From Clostridium sp. CAG:678 (lineage in GTDB: Bacteria; Bacillota; Clostridia; Oscillospirales; Acutalibacteraceae), in assembly GCA_000431535.1 (NCBI GenBank), contig HF991803.1:4905-58988 (forward strand): a DNA stretch of 54,084 nt. Direction: 5' to 3'. The notes under the pieces are model-generated. The model was not told the DNA's origin. It was given only the letters and a program-made list of their open reading frames with translations, and searched no databases. The position numbers and the translations under genes are program-made. Positions 26,451-35,313 of the stretch are shown here, piece after piece. Numbering within the stretch: position 1 is the first letter of the stretch; the number at the start of each line of letters is the position of its first letter.

Positions 26451-27140
26451 TTATGTTATTGTTTCTTCTGTTACTTTTCCGTCCGTAATGCGGATAACCT
26501 TATCCGCGTAGGCGGCAACGCTGTTATCGTGCGTTACCAAGATCATGGTGCTGTTTTTTTCGTGCACAAGCGCACAGACAAGTTCCATGATATGTTTCGT
26601 TGTAGCGCTGTCTAAATTTCCGGTTGGCTCATCCGCAAAGATTACCTGCGGATCCGCTGCAAATGCTCTTGCAATGCCGGCACGCTGCTGCTGACCGCCG
26701 CTCATTTCGGACGGGCGGTGATCTTTTCTGTTTTCCAGACCGACAAGCCGCAGCATTTTAAGCGCTTTTGCCTCCCGCTCCTCCTTGCCGACGCCTTTGA
26801 ACATCAGCGGCATGGCAACATTTTCAAGTGCGGTTAAAGACGGTATCAGATTATAGGACTGAAAGACAAATCCGGTAAATTTCTGCCGGAACAGGGTCAA
26901 CTCGCGTTCCGTCATTTGATCTATTCTGTGCCTGCCGATATAAACGGCGCCGGAGGTGGGCCTTTCCAAACCTGCCAGCATATTCAGCAAAGTGGATTTA
27001 CCGGAACCGGATGTGCCGAGCACGGCGCAGATCTGACCTTTCTCAACGGTAAGATTAACACGGTCCAGCGCAGTCACCTTTTCTCTGCCCAGCACAAAGG
27101 TTTTAGTAAGATCTTCTGTTCGGATAATAGGTTTTGGCAA
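26451..27140 (-). CDS. MacB/LolD-type ABC ATP-binding protein (YtrE-like)
   Basis: Drives the FtsX-type permease. The 229-residue product carries GTSGSGKST (Walker A), the MacB-type FQSYNLIPSLTALENV, signature MSGGQQQR, FADEPTGNLD (Walker B) and the H-loop VTHD. The start is TTG at 27140, preceded by GGGGG at seven bases; no ATG fits as well. It is the first gene of the six-gene operon, 12 bases before the surface protein gene. The promoter and a perfect inverted repeat lie 73-130 bases upstream. Confidence 0.93.
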   Translation of the reverse strand: MPKPIIRTEDLTKTFVLGREKVTALDRVNLTVEKGQICAVLGTSGSGKSTLLNMLAGLERPTSGAVYIGRHRIDQMTERELTLFRQKFTGFVFQSYNLIPSLTALENVAMPLMFKGVGKEEREAKALKMLRLVGLENRKDHRPSEMSGGQQQRAGIARAFAADPQVIFADEPTGNLDSATTKHIMELVCALVHEKNSTMILVTHDNSVAAYADKVIRITDGKVTEETIT

Positions 27141-27212
27141 GCAAACGCCCCCTTTCGTATTTAGAAACTGTACTCCGGATCAGCAGCCGGGTCGCTGCCG
27201 TTTATTGTATGC

Positions 27213-27237
27213 ACTGTACTATTACGCTTAGTACAGT
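27213..27237. promoter_or_regulatory. 25-bp operator candidate for the GntR/YtrA regulator
   Basis: ACTGTACTA and TAGTACAGT form a perfect nine-base inverted repeat around a seven-base spacer (TTACGCT). It starts three bases after the -10 box of the operon promoter, over the predicted start site, where binding would block transcription. GTACTA...TAGTAC dyads are in keeping with YtrA-subfamily operators, and such a regulator is encoded in the operon. Confidence 0.82.
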
Positions 27238-27240
27238 TTA

Positions 27241-27269
27241 TGAATACCATATTTTTTTCTGTTTGTCAA
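27241..27269 (-). promoter_or_regulatory. promoter of the Ytr-like ABC operon
   Basis: On the minus strand a consensus TTGACA (27264-27269) and TATTCA (27241-27246) are 17 bases apart, directly upstream of the inverted repeat. The rest of the 27141-27378 gap has only this promoter, the operator, a leader of about 95 bases and the terminator of the glycoside hydrolase gene. Confidence 0.78.
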
Positions 27270-27329
27270 CACCATTTCAAAAAAACATTTCACTTTACGC
27301 CAAAATTTATACAAGTTTTAATATTTGTT

Positions 27330-27373
27330 CAAATAAAATGATCCGGCGGAAGACGTTTCTGTTCCGCCGGATC
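27330..27373 (-). terminator. terminator of the tyrA-to-glycoside hydrolase run
   Basis: A 12-bp perfect stem GATCCGGCGGAA / TTCCGCCGGATC with a 10-base loop, followed on the minus strand by ATTTTATTTG. It lies six bases after the glycoside hydrolase stop. Confidence 0.85.
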
Positions 27374-27378
27374 GCTTA

Positions 27379-29997
27379 TTAGTATGCTTGGGTTCGGTTG
27401 ATCGTAATGCCGGAAATATCCGTCGCATAAGTTTCTGTGCCGTTAAAGGCATTGGAACCGTCATTATACAGAAGCAGGGTGTTTGTGCCCGCTTTCAGTT
27501 CCACATTTACCGTTACGGTTGTGAACTGATCCTTACTGCACGTATTGCGGCAATAAAGCTCGGTTTCACTGCCGTTCAGGGAGACCGTAATATAATCCTC
27601 CACAAGATCCACATTATAATCGTGCACGCCTTGTTCATGGTTTGCACTGTACTGCACCGTCATTTTATAGATTCCGCTCTCCGGGGCGGTAAAGGTGAAC
27701 TGCGCAAAACCGGACGAGCCGGAAATGCCGCTGATATAATCCAAACCGGCGGCAGTATTCGTCTGCACCTGCGCCGTGCCGTCCAGTTGAGCATCCTGCG
27801 GAGAAAGAACAATATTCAAAGGCTCTATCTCTGCAGTTACCGTAAACTGAAGCTGTGCCGCTGCGGCATGAACGCCGATATAGTTCAGCCCTCTGCGAAG
27901 ATAGACCTTTGCGCTGCCGCGGTCATTGCTCTGTGCCGGCGCGCCGTCTATATCCAGCAACGTATTCGGCTCTGTTACAAGGTCATAATACCCGTCCTCC
28001 GGCGCAACCGCAAGAAAATAGGTGTTTTGCGCATCGGTTCTGCCCGCATCCGGAAGAACCGCCATGCCGAAATCCTGCTCCTGATCCGCAGAATTATCCA
28101 ATCTGCGAACCAACAGGGAATCCAGCACATACGTACCGTCATGATGCGTAAGGCGCACCGTATATTCCCCCGCGTCCAACGCAAAGAAATCCGCATAAGC
28201 ATTGGTGATCTCGCTTTTCACGGTATTTTCCAGCGTGATCTGAGACGTTTCTTCGCCCACGCTCAGATTTACCGTTGCAGACACACGGTCATTCGGATCC
28301 TGCCTGCCGTTTTCATCCGGCACGCCGTCATTGGCTTTTCCGTAAATAAACTTGAATTCGTATGTGCCGCTTTCGGGAATTTGAACGCGGATCTCAACGC
28401 CGTCTCCCTCCTGCTCCATACCGCCCACCAGGCCGTTCGTGTCCCCGGTTGAGGCATAAGCGCTGTCATACGTATACGCGGCGCCGAGGAGCGTTCCGTT
28501 TTCAAATTCATATCTGGTATACAGATCTTTATTTTCATACTCCGCATCGCCGCTCTGTGCCTCGCGCACGGTAATGCGGTATGCCGTATCGCCGTTCATG
28601 AAATCCATATCTATCGTGAGCGTATCGCCGCATGCGGTGGTATACGCTTTCACGTTTTCCGGGGTAAAGACTTTCCCGGAAATGCCCTGATAGGTTACGG
28701 CGCTGATCTCCACATACACATCCTTACCGTAAAGGGCAGTATTCTCCAGATTCGTAACTTTTACTGCGCCGTTATAATCCGCGCCGGAAACAAGGAGTTC
28801 GATCTCATTTTCCGCATCGCTGATCGTTCCCAGCCCCATAAACTGCCTGTACCGCGGCGCACGGCGCTGCGCGATCGCCTTGCCGATATCCGAATGCAGA
28901 ATATCCGAGATCTCCGAGCGCATCGTCTGCCCCTGTAGATCCGCATACCAACGGTACACCCACCACGCGGAATTCGGGGTATTGTAATCCGCCGCGGTAT
29001 TGCAAAGGTTATTTGCAAACAGCCAATATGCCTGCTGCGCATACACCTTGGAATACTCGATCTGCGTAATATATTTCAGCATGGTATTGGGATTGCCGTT
29101 ATCCTCCATCATGCCGTATTCGGTTACGATCACGGGCGTATCCTCCGCCACGCCGTATTCGGTTTCAAGCGCTTTCAGATCGGCAGTGTGAAACTGCCAG
29201 TCATAAATGGAGCGGTAATTCAGTTCATGATAGATCAGAACATCGGGAACGCAGTTGTTTTGAGAGGTATATTCCAGAAACGCGCGCATTTTATCACTGC
29301 TGTACTCATAATACCCCGGGCCGCCGATCACGGCAGAGGGATCCAGCGAACGCACGTAATCATACGTCTGTTTCCACGCCTCAAAAAAGTTTTGCCTGCC
29401 GGCATCGTTAAAATCATTATAACCGCCGTTTTCATTGGAGGGATCACTGACCCATTCACCGAACCACACGCCGTTATCACACTCGTTAAACAGGCAGTAA
29501 ACGATCTTGTCATGATAATCCGAATCTTTGATGGCGTTTACCGTTTGCGCAACCAGCGGAAAATACGTATTTTCCAAATACGCGCGCCAGTCGTAGGCGC
29601 CGGCTTGTTTCAGTTCATTGATATGATCTTCATCATAATACCAGGTGCTGTACATATCCTGAAGATAAACAACAAGATAATCGCAGCTGCCGGAGGAGAG
29701 CGCCTGGGCGGCAACATCCTCCATCTCACCGATCGGGTGCTGGAGACCAAGCGTGGTTTTCGTGGACAGGGAGGAAAGATGAATGCTTTCCGTCATATTA
29801 TAGGACGGCACACCATCCTGCGCGATACCGTATAAAAAGCCGGACGCGCCGTCTGTTACACTGCCTGTACGGTCGGCGGCATCAAAGGTTACGGTAGGCT
29901 TATAAAAGGCAAAAAACGCCCCTGCCGAAACCGCCGCGGCGATCAAAACGGCAAGAAGCGCAATGCCGAGTTTTTTGGCAACTCGTTTTGTTTTCAT
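27379..29997 (-). CDS. membrane-anchored clan GH-A-like glycoside hydrolase with CBM-like modules
   Basis: Probable extracellular glycosidase; substrate unknown. The 872-residue product has an N-terminal signal anchor (about 10-32), then a TIM-barrel-like region (about 50-400) with the acid/base candidate E172 in CLFNECDNG and the nucleophile candidate E293 in PVIVTEYGM, the pattern of clan GH-A (for example GH39 or GH5 relatives). Two C-terminal beta-sandwich modules (about 495-625 and 735-868) resemble CBM6/CBM35: YEFENGTLLG, GTYEFKFIYG, DAGEYTVRL and GIYKMTVQYSA, GTNTLLLYNDG. It starts three bases after the lipid-kinase gene stop, so it belongs to the same transcript as galactokinase. The exact family cannot be fixed by eye. 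Confidence 0.75.
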   Translation of the reverse strand: MKTKRVAKKLGIALLAVLIAAAVSAGAFFAFYKPTVTFDAADRTGSVTDGASGFLYGIAQDGVPSYNMTESIHLSSLSTKTTLGLQHPIGEMEDVAAQALSSGSCDYLVVYLQDMYSTWYYDEDHINELKQAGAYDWRAYLENTYFPLVAQTVNAIKDSDYHDKIVYCLFNECDNGVWFGEWVSDPSNENGGYNDFNDAGRQNFFEAWKQTYDYVRSLDPSAVIGGPGYYEYSSDKMRAFLEYTSQNNCVPDVLIYHELNYRSIYDWQFHTADLKALETEYGVAEDTPVIVTEYGMMEDNGNPNTMLKYITQIEYSKVYAQQAYWLFANNLCNTAADYNTPNSAWWVYRWYADLQGQTMRSEISDILHSDIGKAIAQRRAPRYRQFMGLGTISDAENEIELLVSGADYNGAVKVTNLENTALYGKDVYVEISAVTYQGISGKVFTPENVKAYTTACGDTLTIDMDFMNGDTAYRITVREAQSGDAEYENKDLYTRYEFENGTLLGAAYTYDSAYASTGDTNGLVGGMEQEGDGVEIRVQIPESGTYEFKFIYGKANDGVPDENGRQDPNDRVSATVNLSVGEETSQITLENTVKSEITNAYADFFALDAGEYTVRLTHHDGTYVLDSLLVRRLDNSADQEQDFGMAVLPDAGRTDAQNTYFLAVAPEDGYYDLVTEPNTLLDIDGAPAQSNDRGSAKVYLRRGLNYIGVHAAAAQLQFTVTAEIEPLNIVLSPQDAQLDGTAQVQTNTAAGLDYISGISGSSGFAQFTFTAPESGIYKMTVQYSANHEQGVHDYNVDLVEDYITVSLNGSETELYCRNTCSKDQFTTVTVNVELKAGTNTLLLYNDGSNAFNGTETYATDISGITINRTQAY

Positions 29998-30000
29998 GGT

Positions 30001-30957
30001 TTATTCCTTTATAAAACAGAGGTTGAGAGCGTGTTTTTCAACTTTGAAATTCACTTCCGGGTAATCGAAATTTTCTCCGTCGCAATTACCGAGCAGACCG
30101 GATCCGTCTACAGACCAGATTCTGCCGCCGGTCAGATAACCCGTGTGCATATAGGGCGAAGTTTCATCATTGGCGGTTCCGGCGCTGTATTTTGGGATCA
30201 GTGGAAGCGCCTGAAACAGATTGACCGCATCCGCCATGCAGAAATCGAGAATACCGTCGTCCAGTTTAGAGTTTGGCGCCGGGCAGAAACCGCCGCCGTA
30301 ATAACTCGCGTTACAGATGGCAAGCAATGTGTAATCCGCCGGGGTAACCGTCCATTTATACGGTTTTCCGTCTTTCCCGATACAATCCAGATCAAAATTG
30401 ATCTGATATTTCATAGACTGCAAAACAGCAGGCACAACAGCAATATTATATGCCTGACTGCCAAGGAACTTCACTTTGCCGGCAATGATCCTGCCGATCG
30501 TTTCCACCTTGGTATCCAGCCCGAAGCTCATAACGTTGATGCATTTTTCCCCATTATAATCTATGAGGTCTATGGGTCTTACATCATATTTTAAATGGCC
30601 GGTATGCAGCCCGAAAGCCTTAACCACATTCAGGGAATCTATTTTTTTGGTGCCGTAGATTTTTTTGGCAAAATCATTTCCCGTGCCGAACGGCAGGATC
30701 ATCAGGGGCGTTTTGGTGTGCGCAAGCCCGTTTGCGATCTCGTGAACCGTGCCGTCGCCGCCGCAGCAAACAATCACACATTCCTCGCCGTACTTTGCCG
30801 CATAATCCGCCGCAATCTGCTTGGCGTGACCGCGGTATGCCGTTTCCTCTATGATCATTTCATCATCTATCAGCCTGAACGCGGACTGCACCTGCTTAAA
30901 AAGCATCTGGCGGCTTTTATTGCCCGCGATCGGATTTTCTATGAACACATATTTCAT
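30001..30957 (-). CDS. diacylglycerol kinase-type lipid kinase (DagK/YegS family)
   Basis: Phosphorylates diacylglycerol or a related lipid, returning it to phospholipid synthesis. The 318-residue length fits soluble DgkB-type enzymes. Motifs: NPIAGNKS at the start, CCGGDGTVHEIANGL (nucleotide-binding GGDGT) and LPFGTGNDFAKKI, then the beta-sandwich C-terminal domain with ICNASYYGGGFCPAP. An in-frame GTG at 30966 exists, but GGGGAG eight bases before the ATG at 30957 decides the start. Between galactokinase (34-base gap) and the glycoside hydrolase (3-base gap). Confidence 0.9.
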   Translation of the reverse strand: MKYVFIENPIAGNKSRQMLFKQVQSAFRLIDDEMIIEETAYRGHAKQIAADYAAKYGEECVIVCCGGDGTVHEIANGLAHTKTPLMILPFGTGNDFAKKIYGTKKIDSLNVVKAFGLHTGHLKYDVRPIDLIDYNGEKCINVMSFGLDTKVETIGRIIAGKVKFLGSQAYNIAVVPAVLQSMKYQINFDLDCIGKDGKPYKWTVTPADYTLLAICNASYYGGGFCPAPNSKLDDGILDFCMADAVNLFQALPLIPKYSAGTANDETSPYMHTGYLTGGRIWSVDGSGLLGNCDGENFDYPEVNFKVEKHALNLCFIKE

Positions 30958-30991
30958 AACGCCCACTCCCCTTTATACGTTACTGAACGCC

Positions 30992-32272
30992 TTACAGCAC
31001 TCTTGTTCCGCCTACCGGGCGGATGATCAGCACATGGCAGCTGCCTTTGCCGAAAACATCTTCCATGGCGGTCTTATATTCCTGCAGAAGTTCATTCGGC
31101 ACAAACGCCTGAATCGTGCCGGCAAATCCGCCGCCGTGCACACGGTAAGCGCCGTTTACGCCAAGCACTTCCTCTGAAATGCACAGCGCAAGCGAGATCT
31201 TTTGCTCTGCGGGATCTTTGGGTGTAAAAACATTCTGGTTATACATATAAGAAGATCTGCCGCTTTCATTGATGATCTTTTTAAATTCATCAAAATTGCT
31301 GCTCTCCAGCGCGGAAACAGCCTTTTCCACCCGGATATTCTCCCTGTAAAAATGAAACGCGCGAAGAAGGGCTCTGTCGCTGACTCTGCCGAGCAGGGAC
31401 GGAACTGCCTGTTTGAAATCTGCAAAGCTGATTTCACGCAGCACGTCTTTGCCGAGCGCTTTTGCAACGCTCTCCATCTCCCCGCGGACTGCGGCATAAT
31501 CATCGGTAAGATCGCTGTGGTTTCCGCCGGTATCTACAATGCAGAGCGAATGGCCGCTTTTTGAAAAATCAAAATCCACTTTTTTGATCTTCGGGTTTTC
31601 AGTAGACTCAAAATCAATGGTAACGAATGTGCCCACGGAAGACGCCATCTGATCCAGCAAGCCGCAGGGTTTGCCGAAGAACACGTTTTCCGCGTACTGG
31701 GCGATCTTTGCAATATCCACGGCACTGATCACACCGTCATTATAAAGATAAGAAAGCGTTGTGCCAAGGAGCACTTCAAAAGCCGCGGAAGAGGAAAGAC
31801 CGCTGCCGCCGATTACATCGGAAGTGGTAACGCAGTCCAGCCCGCCGATCTTATAGCCGAGCCCTTCAATTTTTGCAACAACGCCGCGCACCATGGCGGT
31901 GGAGTGCCCGAACTCGGATTCATCGGGCAGGAGTTCGCTGATCTCAACCACGTTCATCGCATGCCCGTCCGATTTTACACGGACAACATCTTCCTCGTTT
32001 TTTGCCGCCACGGCAACCGCATCCAGATTAACGGACGCCGCCAGCACCTTGCCGTTATTATGATCCGTATGGTTTCCGCACACTTCCGTGCGGCCGGGAG
32101 CAGAGGTGATGATCACATCCCTATCCTCCCCAAAAAGCTTGATGAATTCGTTTATCAGGCGTATGTAACGCGGTTTCTGCAGTTCTACGGCATAATCGGT
32201 TACATAAACAGCCTTTAATTTTTCATCCATCTCGCCCGCCTGAATGGCGGCAATAAACTCCTTTGGTTTCAT
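30992..32272 (-). CDS. galK: galactokinase
   Basis: Phosphorylates galactose at C1 in the Leloir pathway. The 426-residue GHMP kinase has APGRTEVCGNHTDHN (galactokinase signature, here with Asn for the usual Glu in GEHTD), GGSGLSSSAAFEVLLG (phosphate loop), the catalytic Asp in GKPCGLLDQMASS, and HGGGFAGTIQAFV near the end. An N-terminal extension of about 45 residues precedes the core; this longer form is frequent in Clostridia. No galT or galE is present here; instead the gene follows aromatic amino-acid genes and a VTT protein. Confidence 0.9.
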   Translation of the reverse strand: MKPKEFIAAIQAGEMDEKLKAVYVTDYAVELQKPRYIRLINEFIKLFGEDRDVIITSAPGRTEVCGNHTDHNNGKVLAASVNLDAVAVAAKNEEDVVRVKSDGHAMNVVEISELLPDESEFGHSTAMVRGVVAKIEGLGYKIGGLDCVTTSDVIGGSGLSSSAAFEVLLGTTLSYLYNDGVISAVDIAKIAQYAENVFFGKPCGLLDQMASSVGTFVTIDFESTENPKIKKVDFDFSKSGHSLCIVDTGGNHSDLTDDYAAVRGEMESVAKALGKDVLREISFADFKQAVPSLLGRVSDRALLRAFHFYRENIRVEKAVSALESSNFDEFKKIINESGRSSYMYNQNVFTPKDPAEQKISLALCISEEVLGVNGAYRVHGGGFAGTIQAFVPNELLQEYKTAMEDVFGKGSCHVLIIRPVGGTRVL

Positions 32273-32299
32273 AATAATTCTATTACCTTTCTTAAATTT

Positions 32300-33070
32300 T
32301 TATAATACAATTTTATATTTTTCCTTGTGGGAATAGATCAGAAGCGTCTGATTCATCTGGCGGGATTTAACGCCGTAATAGATATTGAACGCAAGGCTCG
32401 TAAGCCCCGTAAACAGCACAACAAGCATAGCAAGCAGGATAAACTGCCTGGAAAACGGATTATAAATCGCCGCGCCGATGCGCGTGTATATATAAAGCCG
32501 CGGCAGAATGCCGATAATGCTTAAGCACACGTAATAAACAAAATCATAATGCATGGAACCGTATAATTTGGATACCATGCCGAGCGGAATAGAGGGCACA
32601 AAACGCGAAATAAGCAGGATATAGGGATTGCCCTTGCCCTTAAAGAGCACCCAGTCTTTAATAAACCTTGCTTGGTGAATATTCAGGATCATCATTGCCC
32701 ATCCGCCGCCGATCCAGGAGCCTTCGGCATATTTGATGATAAAAAACACCGTTATGCAGACCGTGTTGATCAAAATTGCCGTCTGCACTGAAAACACCAT
32801 GCCTGAGATGACGCAGAGTATGCTGATGGGAATGGGAAGCTGGCACTTTGCGAGCCACAGAGCAAACAGGCACACAAGGATCTCCAAATGCGTATCCAGA
32901 TCCACAACAGCGCGTTCCAGTTTGCCGAGCCAGCTGATAATCGCGTCAAACCGCACCTCAAGGCTTGCCTGATCATGCAGGCAGATTGCCAGAAACACCA
33001 TAAGCGCCACGGTGATGAGCACAATAACGGTGGATATCAAATTTGTTTGGCGGCGTTTGCTTTTTTTCAA
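32300..33070 (-). CDS. VTT (DedA/TVP38-type) membrane protein
   Basis: Integral membrane protein of the VTT superfamily, some members of which move or scramble lipids; the role here is unknown. The 256-residue product has a basic N-terminus, about five to six membrane segments, and the VTT core ISRFVPSIPLGMVSKLYGSM with LPRLYIYTRIGAAI following. It lies 27 bases before galK and 21 bases after pheA. Proximity to the lipid kinase two genes downstream may be meaningful. Confidence 0.82.
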   Translation of the reverse strand: MKKSKRRQTNLISTVIVLITVALMVFLAICLHDQASLEVRFDAIISWLGKLERAVVDLDTHLEILVCLFALWLAKCQLPIPISILCVISGMVFSVQTAILINTVCITVFFIIKYAEGSWIGGGWAMMILNIHQARFIKDWVLFKGKGNPYILLISRFVPSIPLGMVSKLYGSMHYDFVYYVCLSIIGILPRLYIYTRIGAAIYNPFSRQFILLAMLVVLFTGLTSLAFNIYYGVKSRQMNQTLLIYSHKEKYKIVL

Positions 33071-33091
33071 AACGGCACCCCCGTAATTCTA

Positions 33092-34222
33092 TCAGTATTC
33101 GTGGTAATTGCCAAGAAAGTTAAACGCGGGCAGTTCGGAATAAAGCGCGCATATCAGATCCAGTGTTTTTTTGCTTTGGATATTGCCCTCCAGATCTATG
33201 TAAAAATAATAGCTGAAATCGCCGTTTGCCATGGGGCGGGATTCAAGTTTTGTCAGGTTCAGCCCCGCCATGGCAAATCTGCCGAGCACTCTGTAAAGCG
33301 AGCCGGTTGTGTGCGGCAGCGCAAAGATGAGCGAGATCTTATCCGCGTTATTCTCTATGATCAGTTTCTTGGAAATAACGATAAATCTGGTTCTGTTATT
33401 ACTTATATTCTGTATTCTTGTTTTTAATATTTGAAGTCCGTATTTTTTTGCCGCGTCTGCCGAACAGATGACGCCGATATCGTTTCTGCCGCTTTCGGCA
33501 ACGAATTTGGCGGCTGCGGCGGTATTGGTATAATTCACCCCGGTAAAGGCAAAATTCTTTAAAAATTCAGAGCACTGCGAAAGCGCCTGGGGATGGCTGT
33601 AAACCTCGTCAATATCGGCATAATCCACCCCTTTGCGGGCGCAAAGGCAATGGTTAACCTCCAGCGAATAGGAACCAACCACATAAAACCTGTATTTGAT
33701 GATCAGATCATATACTTCGTGAACGGAACCGGCGGTTGAATTTTCAACCGGCACGATACCAAAAGGCGCCTCGCCCTTATTGACCGCCTCAAACACATCC
33801 TCAAAAATTCTGTAATGCCGGATAGACGCGTTTTTAAACAGCGTAAGCGCTGTTTCATCCGCGTAACTGCCCTCCACACCGGCGCAGGCAACCGTTGTTT
33901 TTTTGCTGAAAGCGCTTGCGTTTGAAACCGCCGCCGTAATCAGATTGCGCAGTTCACCGCCGCTTTCCATAATATTGTGCTGAATCGCGCGCGAGGCATC
34001 CATCGTGGCGGAAAACACCGTGGCGATCGCATCGCCGTCCTGCCCGCATTTTTCCTTAACGCCATCCAGTATCTGCTGTTCCCTTTGCGCGTTAAATACG
34101 GGAAGCCCTCTTTGCACTTTATATTCAGCAACCGCTTTGGATAGGTTCATTCGGTGCTGAAGCAACGGAATCAGTTGTTCGTCTATTTTATCTATTTCAT
34201 TCCTTAAATCAAGCAAATCCAT
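33092..34222 (-). CDS. pheA: bifunctional chorismate mutase / prephenate dehydratase
   Basis: Makes phenylpyruvate from chorismate for phenylalanine. The 376-residue product is a three-domain P-protein: AroQ chorismate mutase (about 1-80, LRNEIDKIDEQLIPLLQHRM), prephenate dehydratase (about 108-285, with EGSYADETAL and GIVPVENSTAGSV, then NRTRFIVI with the catalytic Thr-Arg-Phe), and a C-terminal ACT domain with LTKLESRP (Phe-binding ESRP), so feedback control by phenylalanine is expected. The open frame continues to 34273, but the ATG at 34222 begins the mutase domain normally. It follows aroC by 17 bases. Confidence 0.95.
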   Translation of the reverse strand: MDLLDLRNEIDKIDEQLIPLLQHRMNLSKAVAEYKVQRGLPVFNAQREQQILDGVKEKCGQDGDAIATVFSATMDASRAIQHNIMESGGELRNLITAAVSNASAFSKKTTVACAGVEGSYADETALTLFKNASIRHYRIFEDVFEAVNKGEAPFGIVPVENSTAGSVHEVYDLIIKYRFYVVGSYSLEVNHCLCARKGVDYADIDEVYSHPQALSQCSEFLKNFAFTGVNYTNTAAAAKFVAESGRNDIGVICSADAAKKYGLQILKTRIQNISNNRTRFIVISKKLIIENNADKISLIFALPHTTGSLYRVLGRFAMAGLNLTKLESRPMANGDFSYYFYIDLEGNIQSKKTLDLICALYSELPAFNFLGNYHEY

Positions 34223-34239
34223 GAAAACAAATTTCCTTT

Positions 34240-35313
34240 TTACATCATCATATCCAGCAGTGTGAACGCGCACACCGCCTCAACCACCGCAACCGCGCGC
34301 GGCACAATGCAGGGATCATGTCTGCCCTTTACAACCAGTTTTTCATTTTCCATGGTGGCAAGGTTCACGCTGTCCTGCGCGGCGGCTATGGATGCCGTAG
34401 GCTTGATCGCCACGGAGAAAACGAGCGGCGCGCCATCCGTCATGCCGCCGAGAACGCCGCCGTTATTATTGGATTTCAGGCATACTTTTCCGTCCTTTAC
34501 CGCATAAGGGTCATTTGCCTCGCTGCCGCGCATACCGGCAAAATCAAAACCGGCGCCAAACTGAACGCCTTTCACGGCAGGTATGCCGAACAGCGCGTAA
34601 GAGAGCCTGCCCTCCACGGTGGAAAACATATTGGAACCGATGCCAACGGGCAGACCGACGGCAGCACATTCAATAACACCGCCGACCGAATCGCTCTGCA
34701 GCCGTGCGTTTTCAATAGCCGCGCGCATCTCGATCTCCTTTTCCGTGCTGATCGTAGCAAAAAAATCGGAAGAGAGTTCGCTGAGCATGGCGGCCGTTAT
34801 AGTATTCTTATCAAAAGCCGTATCACGCACCGGACCGATCTGCAGAATATGCGCGCCAACGGTTACACCTTTGGCGGCAAGAATCTGCTTTGCGACCGCG
34901 CCGGCAAAAACGAGCGGAGCCGTAAGCCTGCCGCTGAAATGCCCGCCGCCGCGGATATCGTTTGCGCCTTTATACTTCACGTACGCGGGATAATCGCTGT
35001 GCCCCGGCCTTGGAACCAGGCGCAAAGAATCATAATCACCGCTTCGGGTATTTGTGTTTTCTATGATCATGGCAAGCGGCGCACCGGTTGTTGCGCCGTT
35101 TAAAACGCCGCTCAGGATCTGCGGGGTATCCGGCTCTTTTCGGGTTGTGGAAGTTTTGTCCCTGCCGGGCGCGCGTTTATCCATCTCTTTCTGAATCAGA
35201 TCAAAATCCAGTTTCACGCCGGCAGGCAGCCCGTCTATCACGCAGCCGATCGCCCTGCCGTGACTTTCCCCGAAAACGGAAAGTTTGATCTTTTCACCCA
35301 GCACTGAAGACAT
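34240..35313 (-). CDS. aroC: chorismate synthase
   Basis: Last step of the shikimate pathway, making chorismate from EPSP with reduced FMN. The 357-residue length is normal. Signatures: VFGESHGRAIGCVIDGLPAG at the start, GRDKTSTTRKEPD, IRGGGHFSGRLTAPLV, and PTASIAAAQDSVN near the end. AGGAGG lies eight bases before the ATG. It overlaps the aroA 3' end by 20 bases and is followed by pheA. Confidence 0.97.
   Translation of the reverse strand: MSSVLGEKIKLSVFGESHGRAIGCVIDGLPAGVKLDFDLIQKEMDKRAPGRDKTSTTRKEPDTPQILSGVLNGATTGAPLAMIIENTNTRSGDYDSLRLVPRPGHSDYPAYVKYKGANDIRGGGHFSGRLTAPLVFAGAVAKQILAAKGVTVGAHILQIGPVRDTAFDKNTITAAMLSELSSDFFATISTEKEIEMRAAIENARLQSDSVGGVIECAAVGLPVGIGSNMFSTVEGRLSYALFGIPAVKGVQFGAGFDFAGMRGSEANDPYAVKDGKVCLKSNNNGGVLGGMTDGAPLVFSVAIKPTASIAAAQDSVNLATMENEKLVVKGRHDPCIVPRAVAVVEAVCAFTLLDMMM

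Noticed and set aside
27388-28452. 354-codon open frame on the plus strand
   Set aside because: Shadow of the glycoside hydrolase gene.
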